Shown: positions 52,979 through 62,742, counted from the stretch's first letter. The stretch is DNA of 64,000 nucleotides from Parasedimentitalea psychrophila (GCF_030285785.1 NZ_CP127247.1:1325501-1389500), one strand, 5' to 3'. Numbers and translations are program-made. Notes: generated by a model from the sequence alone, not told the origin.

Positions 52979-54259
52979 TCAGTCGTTTTGCAGTGCGTTC
53001 GGATCAAACACATTTCCGAACCCGGAATTGTTACCGGGGGTCGCCGGCTCCGCCTCTGGCTCATCGGTGCCATCGTCCTGCAAGGCGCCCGGGTCAAACA
53101 CATTGCCAAAGCCCGAGTTGTTCGAGGCTTTGGGCGTGGTATCCTCGGTCGCCGGCTCCTGGCCTGATTGCTCAGCCTGCTCTGCGTCCCGACGGGCAGC
53201 TTGCTCGGCGCGGCGTTGCAGCAATTCCTGGATCCGTAAATCGGTTTCCAGGCGCTTTTGTTCCCGCACGTCGGCGATACATTGCTGCGGGCTATAGACC
53301 GTGGCTGTGCCCACCACCGCGATGGTCATCATCGCAACCACCACCAGAACCACCGCTGCAGTGTTGGAGCTGAGGAAACCGGGCAGCCGGAGCTTGCCGC
53401 TTTCCAGTTCTGCTACTGTGGCGCTTTTTCGCGCTGCGGCAACCAGTTCCTTGCGACGAATGCCAGCCTCGTTTGCCAGGGCGGCAAACACCGTCAGCAC
53501 CACGATGATAAAGGCCAGGGCCGAAATCGCCGGGGTAATGCCGTAGCGCACCTTTTGTGCCAGCTCGATGGTCAGAGTTGGGTATTCGCCAAAGGTGAAT
53601 GTGGTGGTGTTGTAGTTCTCGAAGCTGGCCAGAAAGGCCAGCACCGCAGCACTTGCAATGGCCGGACGCATGAACGGCAACAGCACCTTGCGGAACGCCT
53701 GGGCATGGGTTGCGCCCAGATCCAGCGCCGCCTCGGTCAGACCGTTGTCATAGCGCTGCAGACGCGCCACCAGCACCAGCATGCAATAGCTGGCGATAAA
53801 GGTGGACTGGCCGATGATGGTCAGGAACAAGCCGTTGGACAGGACGCTATCGGCATCCAGGCCGAACAACCGGTTGACCCGATCCCAGAACACCAGGGTC
53901 GAGATACCAATCACCACCCCGGGGATCAGGATCGGAGCAATGATGATGGTATAGTAAGTTGCCCGCAGTTTCGGCCAGATCTGGGTCAGCATCAGCGCGC
54001 CGGCCAATCCCATAGAAACCGACAGGGTGACCGTGCCTGCGCCCACCAGGATCGAGTTCTTGATACCATTCAGGATCCTTTCATCCTGAAACAACGCCGA
54101 GAACCATTCAAAGGTCAGGCATTCCCACGGGGCAGCCCGCGGAAATCCCGGAGAGTTGAAGGCGGTGACCGACATGATCACCAGCGGCCCCAGCAGATAG
54201 GAGAAGAACAGCGCCAGGTAGACCCAGATGCTTATGCGCATAAGAGAGAAATTCTTCAT
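52979..54259 (-). CDS. PotC-like ABC permease with a long C-terminal extension
   Basis: From ATG 54259 (MKNFSLMRISI) the protein has 426 aa against about 270 for PotC. Residues 1-275 are a normal six-helix permease with the EAA-type loop LTEAALDLGATHAQAFRKVLLPFMRP (174-199). The extension has a seventh helix (299-320), a charged coiled-coil stretch (330-362) and two near-identical 17-residue repeats, NNSGFGNVFDPGALQDD (380-396) and NNSGFGNVFDPNALQND (410-426). The start overlaps the PotB-like stop by 4 nt. With an odd number of helices the tail would lie outside the cytoplasm. Confidence 0.88.
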   Translation of the reverse strand: MKNFSLMRISIWVYLALFFSYLLGPLVIMSVTAFNSPGFPRAAPWECLTFEWFSALFQDERILNGIKNSILVGAGTVTLSVSMGLAGALMLTQIWPKLRATYYTIIIAPILIPGVVIGISTLVFWDRVNRLFGLDADSVLSNGLFLTIIGQSTFIASYCMLVLVARLQRYDNGLTEAALDLGATHAQAFRKVLLPFMRPAIASAAVLAFLASFENYNTTTFTFGEYPTLTIELAQKVRYGITPAISALAFIIVVLTVFAALANEAGIRRKELVAAARKSATVAELESGKLRLPGFLSSNTAAVVLVVVAMMTIAVVGTATVYSPQQCIADVREQKRLETDLRIQELLQRRAEQAARRDAEQAEQSGQEPATEDTTPKASNNSGFGNVFDPGALQDDGTDEPEAEPATPGNNSGFGNVFDPNALQND

Positions 54260-55176
54260 TTGCCAATATCCCCCATGTTCACCTTGAACAGCCGCATCAA
54301 TGCCAGCACCAGCAGAATACAGGTGACCAGAAGAACCACTGCATAGGCCGCCCCTTGTGGCCAATCGCTATTGTCGTTGAACTGCTGATAGATCAGCTGC
54401 GTGAACCACAGGCTGCTGGGTCCGCCCAAGATTTGCGGTGCCGCCAAGGCGCCGGCCGACAGCATGAACACCATGGTGCAGCCCGAGCTGATGCCCGGCT
54501 TGGCATAGGGAATGACCACCCGCCAGTGAATCCGAGGCCAACTGGCCCCCATGTCCCGCGCCGCCTCGATCTGGTTGCGGTCCAGGCTTTCGATGACGTT
54601 GTAGATCGGGAAGATCATCAGCAGGATATAGGCATAGCCCAGCCCCGCATAGAGCGCGATATCGTTGCGGATGAAGTCAAACGGCGTGTCAAACACCCCC
54701 ATGCCCACCAGCACATTGTTCAACACTCCGCTTTCCCCAAAGATGATCCGCAGCGCAAAAGCCCGCAGGATCTCGTTGATCCAGTAGGGGATGATCAGCA
54801 TCAGCGCCAAAACGCGGATGTGGTTGCCCTTGGTCTGCGCCAGATAATAGGCGATCGGGTAACACAGCATCAGATTGAACGCGGTCACAAAGATCGCCGC
54901 AATCAGCGTGCGGTAAAACACCCTGAGATCGACGGCATTGTAGGACTGGCTGCCACCCTCGGGGCCAAAGATCAGGTATTTGTAGTTCTCCAGTGTATAG
55001 AGATCCTTGGGGCCGCCGATCTCGGGCGGCGGCAGGTTGGGGCGGAATGAGAAGTCGAGCATCGACAGCTGTGGCAGGATGATCAGGCCAACGGTCCAGA
55101 ACAGCACCAGACCCAACATGACCGACCCCAGCCCAAAGCCGTTGCGGTTAAAATATTCCTTTAGGAAGCGGGGCAT
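54256..55176 (-). CDS. PotB-like ABC permease
   Basis: The 306-aa protein has six transmembrane helices and the EAA-loop NQIEAARDMGASWPRIHWRVVIPYAKPGI near 203. The long periplasmic loop after helix 1 (PNLPPPEIGGPKDLYTLENYKYLIFG) is typical of spermidine/putrescine type permeases. It works with the PotC-like subunit, the PotA-like ATPase and the binding protein at 56456. It lies 14 nt after the ATPase stop. Confidence 0.9.
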   Translation of the reverse strand: MPRFLKEYFNRNGFGLGSVMLGLVLFWTVGLIILPQLSMLDFSFRPNLPPPEIGGPKDLYTLENYKYLIFGPEGGSQSYNAVDLRVFYRTLIAAIFVTAFNLMLCYPIAYYLAQTKGNHIRVLALMLIIPYWINEILRAFALRIIFGESGVLNNVLVGMGVFDTPFDFIRNDIALYAGLGYAYILLMIFPIYNVIESLDRNQIEAARDMGASWPRIHWRVVIPYAKPGISSGCTMVFMLSAGALAAPQILGGPSSLWFTQLIYQQFNDNSDWPQGAAYAVVLLVTCILLVLALMRLFKVNMGDIGK

Positions 55177-55190
55177 ATGTCCAGGCCTCC

Positions 55191-56303
55191 CTATTCCGTT
55201 GCCAGCACGCCGGCAGGCAGTGCAACAGCGTTTTTGACTTGATATTCTAGGGTCATCGGCTCGCCCATGTGGCTCTCAAAAGACTGGCCGACATTGGGCA
55301 GAGCCACTTTGATTTCCTTGCCGCCCTCGCCTTCCATGAAGATGTTGAAGGCATTGCCCTCAAATTCTTCCTTGGTGACCTGAGCTGTGACAAAATGATC
55401 GCCCTGCGTGCCGACTGGGGCCAGCGCAAAGGCCTCGGGGCGGATGAACAGCATCGCCTCGTCACCCTGTTTCAGCTTGCCCTGATTGGCGGTTGAAATC
55501 CGCGCCATCAGATCGCCGGAGCGGTTGGTTCTGATCATCACCTCGTTGCCGATCACCTGCTTGACCGTGCCACGAAATACGTTGTTTTCTCCGACAAATG
55601 AGGCCGCAAAGGCAGTGTTGGGGTCGTTATAGATGGATTTTCCATCGCCAATCTGGTCGATCACCCCGTCGCGCATCACCGCGATATTGTCTGACATGGT
55701 CAGCGCCTCGCCCTGATCATGGGTGATGTAGATAAAGGTAATGCCAACCCGTTTCTGGATCTCACGCAGCTCGGACCGCATGTGCTGGCGCAGTTTCAGG
55801 TCCAGCGCCGACAGCGGTTCGTCCAGCAGCAGCACATCCGGCTCGGCACAGAGAGCCCGGGCAATCGCCACCCGCTGCTTTTGGCCACCCGACAGTTCGG
55901 CGGGCAGTTTGTCGCCCTGGCCGGTGAGGGCAATCATGTCCAGCAACTCGTCCGCGCGCTTGCGGCGCTCCTTTGCCGAGGCGCCTTTGATCTCCATCGA
56001 GAAGGTGATGTTCTCCCAGACCTTCATCAGTGGAAACAACGCCAGGTTCTGAAAGATCAGCGCGGTTGGACGTTTGTTCGGGCCGATGCCCTTCATGTTA
56101 TTGCCGCCAATCAGCACATTGCCCTGGCTGGGCTCCAGAAAGCCAGAAACGGCCCTGAGGATGGTGGTCTTGCCACACCCTGATGGCCCCAGAAACGAAA
56201 AGAAATCGCCCCCGTTAATATGCACGTTCGCGTCACGCACCGCGACGAAGTCTCCGAATCGGATCCAGAGATCTTCGAGATTTACGCCAACCCCAGCACT
56301 CAT
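55191..56303 (-). CDS. PotA-like ABC transporter ATPase
   Basis: The 370-aa protein has Walker A GPSGCGKT (39-46), signature LSGGQKQRVAIARAL near 139, Walker B LLLDEPLSAL near 163 and a C-terminal TOBE regulatory domain (about 285-365). It drives uptake through the PotB/PotC-like pair. ATG 56303 follows GAGGAG. The unusual word QKQRV in place of QQQRV is harmless. Confidence 0.93.
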   Translation of the reverse strand: MSAGVGVNLEDLWIRFGDFVAVRDANVHINGGDFFSFLGPSGCGKTTILRAVSGFLEPSQGNVLIGGNNMKGIGPNKRPTALIFQNLALFPLMKVWENITFSMEIKGASAKERRKRADELLDMIALTGQGDKLPAELSGGQKQRVAIARALCAEPDVLLLDEPLSALDLKLRQHMRSELREIQKRVGITFIYITHDQGEALTMSDNIAVMRDGVIDQIGDGKSIYNDPNTAFAASFVGENNVFRGTVKQVIGNEVMIRTNRSGDLMARISTANQGKLKQGDEAMLFIRPEAFALAPVGTQGDHFVTAQVTKEEFEGNAFNIFMEGEGGKEIKVALPNVGQSFESHMGEPMTLEYQVKNAVALPAGVLATE

Positions 56304-56407
56304 GTGGTTACTCCTCGGTGCAGGCCTTCAACCCAGTGACAGCGCACCGGCCTTGAACAGACTGCATCCAGTTTATGTCTAAAAAACTTGCGCCATAGGC
56401 GCCAAAA

Positions 56408-56433
56408 TGGCCCCCTCCGACAGGAGGGGGCCA
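56408..56433 (-). promoter_or_regulatory. Intercistronic stem-loop between binding-protein and ATPase genes
   Basis: An 11-bp perfect stem (TGGCCCCCTCC and complement) with a GACA loop lies 22 nt past the binding-protein stop, followed by ATTTTGG on the minus strand. It fits a partial terminator or 3' stabiliser that favours the binding protein. Confidence 0.75.
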
Positions 56434-56455
56434 AAGGATCACAGGATCAAAAGCT

Positions 56456-57580
56456 TCAAGCGCTCTTGAACTTGTTGACGAACTCGGTCCGCACATCTGC
56501 ATACCAGGGTGCTTCGGCCGGCCATGGATTCAGGTTGGCCAGGCTGCTGCCCGGATAGGCTTCGGCAAAGTTCTTTTTGTAGTTGTCACCCGAGAAGGTG
56601 TCAGCGCCCAGAACCGGCGAGTTGTAGCCGTGGCTGTCGATCGCCACGCCAGCGGCCTCTTTGCCATAGGCGTAATCGATGAAGGCATAGATCTGATCGG
56701 TGTTCTTGGCACCAACCGGCATCGACAACCCGTCAACCCAGGCCATCGCACCCTCAACAGGGGCTTGGTAATGCACAGGCTCACCAGCGGACTTCAGAGC
56801 CAGCGCCGGACCATCCCAAGTCTGACCAACAATAACGCCTTCGTTGAGAAGACCGTTTTTCTGAGTGTCAGCATCGTTCCAGATCAGCTTGATGCGCGAC
56901 TTGCGCTCAACACACCAATCAGCGATCTGGCCCCAGACCTTACGCATGTTCTCTTCGTTCTCATAGGCAGACCACACCGAACCGGCGTCCATCTGGCCCG
57001 AGGCTTCCATGTACAGACCAGCACCCAGCATCATCGAGTGGGCGCGACCCATGGTCTTGCCAGCGTTGGCTTCGCTCCAGACATCGCCATAAGACGGTGC
57101 ATCGCCTTCGGGCAGCCATTTGTCGGTGCGATATGCGATACCTTCGGTGCCCCAGATATGCGGCAGCCAGTGAACACCAGCGTCGCCAAAGTTCCATGCA
57201 TCGGTACCAATTTTGGCCATAGCAGGGTTCACAGCGTCAATGTTGATCCGGTTCATGTCAAACGACTGAAGCAGTTCCAACGGACCCCACTGCAGCGAGC
57301 GGTTGTTGGTGGGTGAAACGATGTCGAAACCCTGGCCTTTGGTGGCCTTCATCTTGTTGATGATTTCTTCGTTCGAGCCAATACCTGTGTAGTTGACTTT
57401 GATGCCGGTGGCAGCTTCGAAACCCGAAATGAATTCTGGCGGCAAATAGTCCGACCACATCAGGATGTTGATTTCACCCGAGGATGCCAGAGCGCTTTTG
57501 GAAAACAGCGGAGCGGCCAGTGCGGCGGCGCCAGCGCTTTTCAGCAGCGAGCGGCGGGTTACAGATGATTTAATAGACAT
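56456..57580 (-). CDS. Polyamine-type ABC transporter, solute-binding protein (PotD/PotF-like)
   Basis: The 374-aa periplasmic protein has a twin-arginine signal (SVTRRSLLKSAG, Arg9-Arg10; cleavage near SALA, 32). The mature start INILMWSDYLPPEFISGFEAATGIKVNYTGIGSNEEIINKMKA is typical of PotD/PotF. IWGTEGIAYRTDKW near 143 and AFIDYAYGKEAAGV are also family-like. The ligand is probably a polyamine or related cation; Trp-rich sites fit but are not proof. First gene of a four-gene operon. Confidence 0.9.
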   Translation of the reverse strand: MSIKSSVTRRSLLKSAGAAALAAPLFSKSALASSGEINILMWSDYLPPEFISGFEAATGIKVNYTGIGSNEEIINKMKATKGQGFDIVSPTNNRSLQWGPLELLQSFDMNRINIDAVNPAMAKIGTDAWNFGDAGVHWLPHIWGTEGIAYRTDKWLPEGDAPSYGDVWSEANAGKTMGRAHSMMLGAGLYMEASGQMDAGSVWSAYENEENMRKVWGQIADWCVERKSRIKLIWNDADTQKNGLLNEGVIVGQTWDGPALALKSAGEPVHYQAPVEGAMAWVDGLSMPVGAKNTDQIYAFIDYAYGKEAAGVAIDSHGYNSPVLGADTFSGDNYKKNFAEAYPGSSLANLNPWPAEAPWYADVRTEFVNKFKSA

Positions 57581-57929
57581 AGTGATTTTCCCCGTTGGAA
57601 GGTTGTTTGATTTTTTTGTTATTAAAGAGCAGTTTTGCGGGTGTATTCAGAACTCCTACAGTGACAGTTTCAAAAATTGTTAAGGCCAGATCTTATAGTA
57701 GTGAACAAAAATCGGTCCAGTTGTGTGCGCGTGTCTTGCGACAAGCCAAGCAAAACGCCTGCGGCTTTGTTGCCATAAATTCAGTCTGCGCTTGCAGATT
57801 GCTCTACGTCAACGACGTAACCCATATGTGACGGATCTTGGATAAATTAGCGTATCTCCATGGCAATTGCGCCCGCGTCATCCAACTGACGATGGCGCAA
57901 TTTCAAGCAAGGCTTTGACGAATCGAACC
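57581..57929. other. 349-bp gene-free region upstream of the ABC operon
   Basis: It lies between the Na/Pi transporter stop and the divergent-facing binding-protein start. I see no gene and no strong repeat; it should contain the operon promoter and the 3' end of the Na/Pi transcript. Confidence 0.5.
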
Positions 57930-59612
57930 TCAGGTCTCGATCTGGTCGCCATGCATATCCTCAATCAGCCGGGTCTCGAGCAACTGGCCGTTCTGATACA
58001 GGATCGGATAGGCCACGGCGGCAATATGACTGTTGAACTCGCGCAGGGCGCGCAAGGTTTCGAGATGGATGTCCGAGGTTTCAAAACTGTCAGCGCGGCC
58101 ACTCTGCAATCGTTTCAGGTGCCGCTTGCGGCTGTCCCGTTCCGCCCGCTTCAACTCGGTTTTCTCCAGGCTCAGCAGGCGCGCGCTTTCCAGATCATCC
58201 GAGACGAGGACATTCGACGCCAGACACATATTGGCCATAATGCTCTCATGCAGCCGGGTCAGCTCCATCCAGCCCTCATCCGAGAACTTGCCTTTTTTCT
58301 TTTTCACTTCTGCAGCCAGCACCGTCAATCGCTTGGCCACCACATCGCCGGCGGTCTCTAGGCGGATCGCATATTCCACCATATCCCGCGCCGTCTTGGC
58401 GTTGGCTTTGCCGATCTCCTCGGGGGGCATCGCCGCAACAAATCTGCGGATGCCGGACAGGCATTCGTTGACCTCGCCATCCAAGGCCTGCACCGCTTTG
58501 ATCTGGGTTTTGTCTCCGGATTGATACAGCTCCAACACCGGCCGGAACATCGTCTCAACCAGCCCCGCCATGCGCAGCAATTCACGCTTCAGGCTGGACA
58601 GGGCCTGCGCCGGAGGCCCGACATTATCGAAATCCAGCACAGTGGTCGGCAGGCCGGTGGCCACCTCGGTGTCTTTGACCACCGTATCCGGCAACAGTTT
58701 CAGCATCAAACGCTGACAGGAGGCGCAGAACGGCAGCGCCAGGATCAACAGCGAGGCGTTGAAGAAAAGATGGGCATAGACCAGCATCTGGCCGCCCTGC
58801 GGATCGCCCAAAGCCCCCGAGCGCAAAGCCAAATTGGCCGCAAACAGAGTCACCACCGCCCAGGTGCCGCGCAGCATAAGATTGGCAAAGGGAATACGGC
58901 GCGCCGCTAGGTCCATCCCCCGGCTGAGCCAGATTGGAATGAAACCCGAGCCAAAGTTGGCCCCCAACACCAGCGACAAACCGGCCGCAAAGGGGATCGC
59001 ATCAATCTGCACCAGTGTCACACACATCAGGATCGCCGCCACCGAGGAATGCATCACAAAGGCCAGCGCCGCGCCAACCAGAAACGCGGTCACGTAGTCG
59101 CGCGCCAGATATTCCGCGATGGCGGGCAGAAAAGCACTGTCGCGGATCGGATCCATCGCCTCACGCAGGAACCGCAGTGAAATCAGGATAAAGGCGACGC
59201 CCAGCAGAATCCGGCCCAGTTGCCGTATCTTCCTGGCTTCGACTTTGACGAACATATAGCCGCCCACCGCCAGCAGGGCCGGCACCAGCCAGTCCAGATT
59301 GAACGACAGAATTTGAATGATCAGCGCCGAACCCAGATCGCCGCCCAGCACAATCGCCAACCCGGTGGCAAAGCTCAACATGCCGCTGGCGGCAAAGCCG
59401 GCGGTCAACAGGGCCACCGCAGCCGAGCTTTGTAAGACAATCGCAAGAGCCACGCCCACCAGACTGGCCTGCGCCAGACTGCGCTGGCCGGTCAGCAGCC
59501 GCTGGAACGAGGCGCCATAGCTGCGCTCAATCCCGGTCCGCACCATGCGCACCGCAAACAGCAAAAGCATGGTTGCCCCCGCCAAGCTGATCATAAAGCT
59601 CACAATTGCCAT
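57930..59612 (-). CDS. Na/Pi cotransporter family protein with PhoU-like tail
   Basis: From ATG 59612 (MAIVSFMISLAG; GTG four codons upstream is possible) the protein has 560 aa. It has two Na_Pi_cotrans repeats with the QSSAA-type motif (VLQSSAAVALLTAGF near 60; VMHSSVAAILMCV near 190) and GANFGSGF. A cytoplasmic helical PhoU-like domain (about 340-540) follows. Likely Na-driven phosphate uptake, or a sensor of phosphate status. In the second motif Gln is replaced by His (MHSSVA). Confidence 0.9.
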   Translation of the reverse strand: MAIVSFMISLAGATMLLLFAVRMVRTGIERSYGASFQRLLTGQRSLAQASLVGVALAIVLQSSAAVALLTAGFAASGMLSFATGLAIVLGGDLGSALIIQILSFNLDWLVPALLAVGGYMFVKVEARKIRQLGRILLGVAFILISLRFLREAMDPIRDSAFLPAIAEYLARDYVTAFLVGAALAFVMHSSVAAILMCVTLVQIDAIPFAAGLSLVLGANFGSGFIPIWLSRGMDLAARRIPFANLMLRGTWAVVTLFAANLALRSGALGDPQGGQMLVYAHLFFNASLLILALPFCASCQRLMLKLLPDTVVKDTEVATGLPTTVLDFDNVGPPAQALSSLKRELLRMAGLVETMFRPVLELYQSGDKTQIKAVQALDGEVNECLSGIRRFVAAMPPEEIGKANAKTARDMVEYAIRLETAGDVVAKRLTVLAAEVKKKKGKFSDEGWMELTRLHESIMANMCLASNVLVSDDLESARLLSLEKTELKRAERDSRKRHLKRLQSGRADSFETSDIHLETLRALREFNSHIAAVAYPILYQNGQLLETRLIEDMHGDQIET

Positions 59613-59867
59613 ATCAGGCCCCACTCTCTGTCAGTCCTAGACAGTTTATTTCTCTATGTTCAAGTGACGGTATGGCAGGCGCGGAGAGAAGTTTCGCGCA
59701 ATCGTCGAGGTCTGCGCAGAAACGCACAAAACCCCACAAACTACAAGTTACTTGCTAAAAATCCCCACATTCACAGGCACAATTCTCCCCAATTTTGCAA
59801 ATTTTACCCTTTCCAACGCGGTGTATCCGCGCTTATCTGGCGCCAGACCCGGTGAAGGAGATGCACC

Positions 59868-61412
59868 ATGGCGGCCCACAAAAATGTCTTGTTCATCCTC
59901 ATTGATCAGCTGCGCGCCGACTGCCTGTTTGGCGCTATGGCCAACCACGTGGAGCTGCCAAATCTGCGCGACTTTATGCAGCAATCGGTCACTTTTGAGC
60001 GCAACTATACCGTGGTGAACCCCTGCGGCCCCTCCCGCGCCTCGCTCTTGACCGGTCAATACGCGATGAACCATCGCTCCACGCGCAACGGCACGCCACT
60101 GCGTCACGACACCCCCAATATCGCCACCGAGATGCGCAAGGCCGGCTATCTGCCGATGCTGTTTGGCTATACCGACACCAGCCAGGACCCGCGTATTCAT
60201 CATCCAAATGACCCGGCAGTGCGGTCTTATGAGAACCCGATGAATGGCTTTCACGAGATGCTGGAGATGCGGCTGGAGATGTCTTATCCGTGGCGCTCAC
60301 ATCTACTGAACCACGGTTATGAATTCGGCGATTACGCTAATGTTTTCAAACCTGTCTCTCCCACCGGAGGGGCGCCTAGATTAAACGATCCCGCCCTGTA
60401 CAGTGCCGCTCACAGCGACACCGCGTTTCTGACCGACCAGTTTCTGGCGACCCTGCCATCTTATGCCGAGCACAGCTGGTTTGCCCATCTGACCTATATC
60501 CGCCCGCATCCGCCGCTGGTGGCACCGGCGCCTTATAACGACATGTATGATCCCGCCACATTGCCGCTGCCCACACGGCTGCTCAACCCCGAGGCCGAAG
60601 CCGCGCTGCACCCGTTTTTCGCCCCCACCCAACAGGCCTATTCGCCGGCAGATTTCGTGGTGGGCTTTCCGGACCTGGCCGCCACGGATGACACTGTCCA
60701 AACCCTGCGGGCGCTGTATCTGGGGCTGGCCACCGAGGTCGACGCCCATATTGGCCGGGTGTTGCAGTTCCTGAAAGACAGCGGTCAGGACGACGACACT
60801 CTGGTGGTGATCTCGGCCGATCACGGCGAGATGCTGGGCGATCGTCACAGCTGGGGCAAGTTCACGGTCTATGACGCGGCCTATCACACGCCGCTGATCA
60901 TCCGGCAACCGGGCAACAGCAGCCGCGCGGGCACCACCGTGTCACAGATCACTGAATCTGTTGATCTGATGCCAACCATCCTGGACTGGGTCGGGCAAGA
61001 GATCCCCAACGCGGTGGACGGAAGGTCGCTATTGCCGCTGCTGCGCGGAGAGCTGCCACAGGATTGGCGGCGCTATTCCTTTTCCGAGCTGGATTTCTCA
61101 CAGCCCGGCGCTCCCAGCCACTGGGAGCAGGCACTGGCCACCACGCCACTGAACTCCTCGCTGGGCATTCTGCGCGATGAGCGGTTCACCCTGGTGGAAT
61201 TTGCCGCCGATCTGCCACCGATGTTGTTTGATCATCAGGGCCGCGGCGAGTTGGAGAATGTCGCCGATCATCCCGACCTGCAGGGCGATCTGATGCGGCT
61301 GACCCGAATGATGCTGCGCCACCGCATGTGCAACGCCGATCACACCCTGTCATTGGACCTGATTACCGCCGATGGGCCACAACATCATCGCCGCTGGCCC
61401 GGATCTGGTTGA
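59868..61412 (+). CDS. Sulfatase-superfamily enzyme, phosphonate-monoester-hydrolase type
   Basis: The 514-aa cytoplasmic protein equals the length of Rhizobium PMH. The formylglycine site is Cys53 in NPCGPSRASLLTGQ (CxPSR). Metal ligands are visible in LFILIDQLRAD (8-18) and ISADHGEMLGDRHSWGK near 318. MNHRSTRNGTPL, RPHPPLVAPAPYNDMYDP and SVDLMPTILDWVG also match PMH. It would hydrolyse phosphonate monoesters, phosphodiesters or sulfate esters after maturation by a formylglycine-generating enzyme. GAAGGAG precedes the start. Confidence 0.88.
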   Translation: MAAHKNVLFILIDQLRADCLFGAMANHVELPNLRDFMQQSVTFERNYTVVNPCGPSRASLLTGQYAMNHRSTRNGTPLRHDTPNIATEMRKAGYLPMLFGYTDTSQDPRIHHPNDPAVRSYENPMNGFHEMLEMRLEMSYPWRSHLLNHGYEFGDYANVFKPVSPTGGAPRLNDPALYSAAHSDTAFLTDQFLATLPSYAEHSWFAHLTYIRPHPPLVAPAPYNDMYDPATLPLPTRLLNPEAEAALHPFFAPTQQAYSPADFVVGFPDLAATDDTVQTLRALYLGLATEVDAHIGRVLQFLKDSGQDDDTLVVISADHGEMLGDRHSWGKFTVYDAAYHTPLIIRQPGNSSRAGTTVSQITESVDLMPTILDWVGQEIPNAVDGRSLLPLLRGELPQDWRRYSFSELDFSQPGAPSHWEQALATTPLNSSLGILRDERFTLVEFAADLPPMLFDHQGRGELENVADHPDLQGDLMRLTRMMLRHRMCNADHTLSLDLITADGPQHHRRWPGSG

Positions 61413-61443
61413 CCTGCCGGACGGCAGCGGCCACAGCTTGGCC

Positions 61444-62703
61444 ATGAAAGATCTCCGCGACACCGCCCTAGCCCTGTTCCACGCCGCCGTTAAACGCGCC
61501 GATCCCGCCCGCGCCCTGCGCGATCAGCTGACCCGGACACCATTGCCGCCCTTGCCAGATGGTGGGCGCAGCATAATTATCGCCCTGGGCAAAGCCGCCA
61601 GCCCGATGATGCGCCAGGCCTTGCTGATGACCCCGGAACCGCGGCAGGCGCTGGTGGTGACCAACCCCGAAAACCTCTGCGACATTCCCGGCGCCACTTG
61701 CATGGCAGGCGCCCATCCGGTGCCGGATGATACCAGCGCCGCCGCCGGACGCGCGGTGATTGATCTGCTGCAAAGTGCCAGAGCCAAAGATCGCGTTGTT
61801 GCCTTGATCTCAGGTGGCGGCTCGGCGCTGATGGTGGCGCCCGCACCGGGGCTGACCCTGGCCGACAAGGCCACCGTCAACAGGGCCCTGCTGGCCTCGG
61901 GGCTGGACATCAACGATATGAACCTGATCCGCCAACAGCTGTCAGACCTCAAGGGCGGCGGCCTGCTGCGCCATGCGGCACCAGCCCCGGTCAGTGCCTT
62001 CATTCTGTCGGACGTCATCGGCGACGATCTGCGCGCCATTGCATCCGGGCCCAGTGTCGGCCCCATCGGCAGCCGGGCTCAGGCGCGAGAAAGGATGCAG
62101 CGTGCGGGCATCTGGCAAGCCATGCCAGCGGCAGTGCGGACGCATCTGAATGCGACAGACACTGCCAGTGGAGCGACCCCCAAAGCCAGCAACACTCTGA
62201 TCGGATCAAATCGGCACAGCCTGCAGGCAATGCTGGATGCCGCCATAGGCTGGGATGCTCAACTGGTCAGCGACACATTGGTCGGCGACGTAGAGCATGC
62301 CGCACAGTCCGTTGTCGACGCGGCTCTTGCCGCCCCATCCGACCGGCCCATCGCATTGGTTTTTGGCGGAGAGACCACCGTGCAAATAAAAGGCAGCGGC
62401 TTGGGTGGCCGCAATCAAGAACTGGCGCTAAGAGTTGCCAAACTGGCGGCCGAGCAACTGACCGGCAATTGGCTGTTCCTGTCCGGCGGCACCGATGGTC
62501 GCGATGGCCCAACACAGGCTGCCGGCGGCATCGTTACCCCCGATACCTGGGTCCAGATCCGCAACAGCGGTGCAGATCCTGACGCCCTGCTGGACAACAA
62601 CGACAGCAACACTGCCCTGGCCGCAGCGGATGCGTTGCTGACCATCGGCGGCACCGGAACCAATGTGGCGGATGTGCAGGTCTTCCTGCGGCGTCCGGGT
62701 TAA
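61444..62703 (+). CDS. Glycerate 2-kinase (MOFRL family)
   Basis: From ATG 61444 (MKDLRDTALALF) the protein has 419 aa; ATG 61372 would add 24 residues overlapping the sulfatase-type gene. DUF4147/MOFRL features are IIALGKAASPMMRQAL near 43, LISGGGSALMVAPAPGLTLADKATVNRALLASGLDINDMN near 118 and the C-terminal MOFRL motif GGETTVQIKGSGLGGRNQELALR near 318. It phosphorylates D-glycerate to 2-phosphoglycerate (older name TtuD, hydroxypyruvate reductase). Probably co-transcribed with the PMH-type enzyme 31 nt upstream. Confidence 0.9.
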   Translation: MKDLRDTALALFHAAVKRADPARALRDQLTRTPLPPLPDGGRSIIIALGKAASPMMRQALLMTPEPRQALVVTNPENLCDIPGATCMAGAHPVPDDTSAAAGRAVIDLLQSARAKDRVVALISGGGSALMVAPAPGLTLADKATVNRALLASGLDINDMNLIRQQLSDLKGGGLLRHAAPAPVSAFILSDVIGDDLRAIASGPSVGPIGSRAQARERMQRAGIWQAMPAAVRTHLNATDTASGATPKASNTLIGSNRHSLQAMLDAAIGWDAQLVSDTLVGDVEHAAQSVVDAALAAPSDRPIALVFGGETTVQIKGSGLGGRNQELALRVAKLAAEQLTGNWLFLSGGTDGRDGPTQAAGGIVTPDTWVQIRNSGADPDALLDNNDSNTALAAADALLTIGGTGTNVADVQVFLRRPG

Positions 62704-62720
62704 CAAAAAATCCGCACAGG

Positions 62721-62742
62721 TTTCTTTTTGCTAAAAATACTC
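62721..62742 (+). repeat. Copy of the dispersed TTTCTT-AAATACTC motif
   Basis: TTTCTTTTTGCTAAAAATAC then TC, 18 nt past the glycerate kinase stop. Compare 14211, 47332, 52842 and 52891. Confidence 0.6.
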
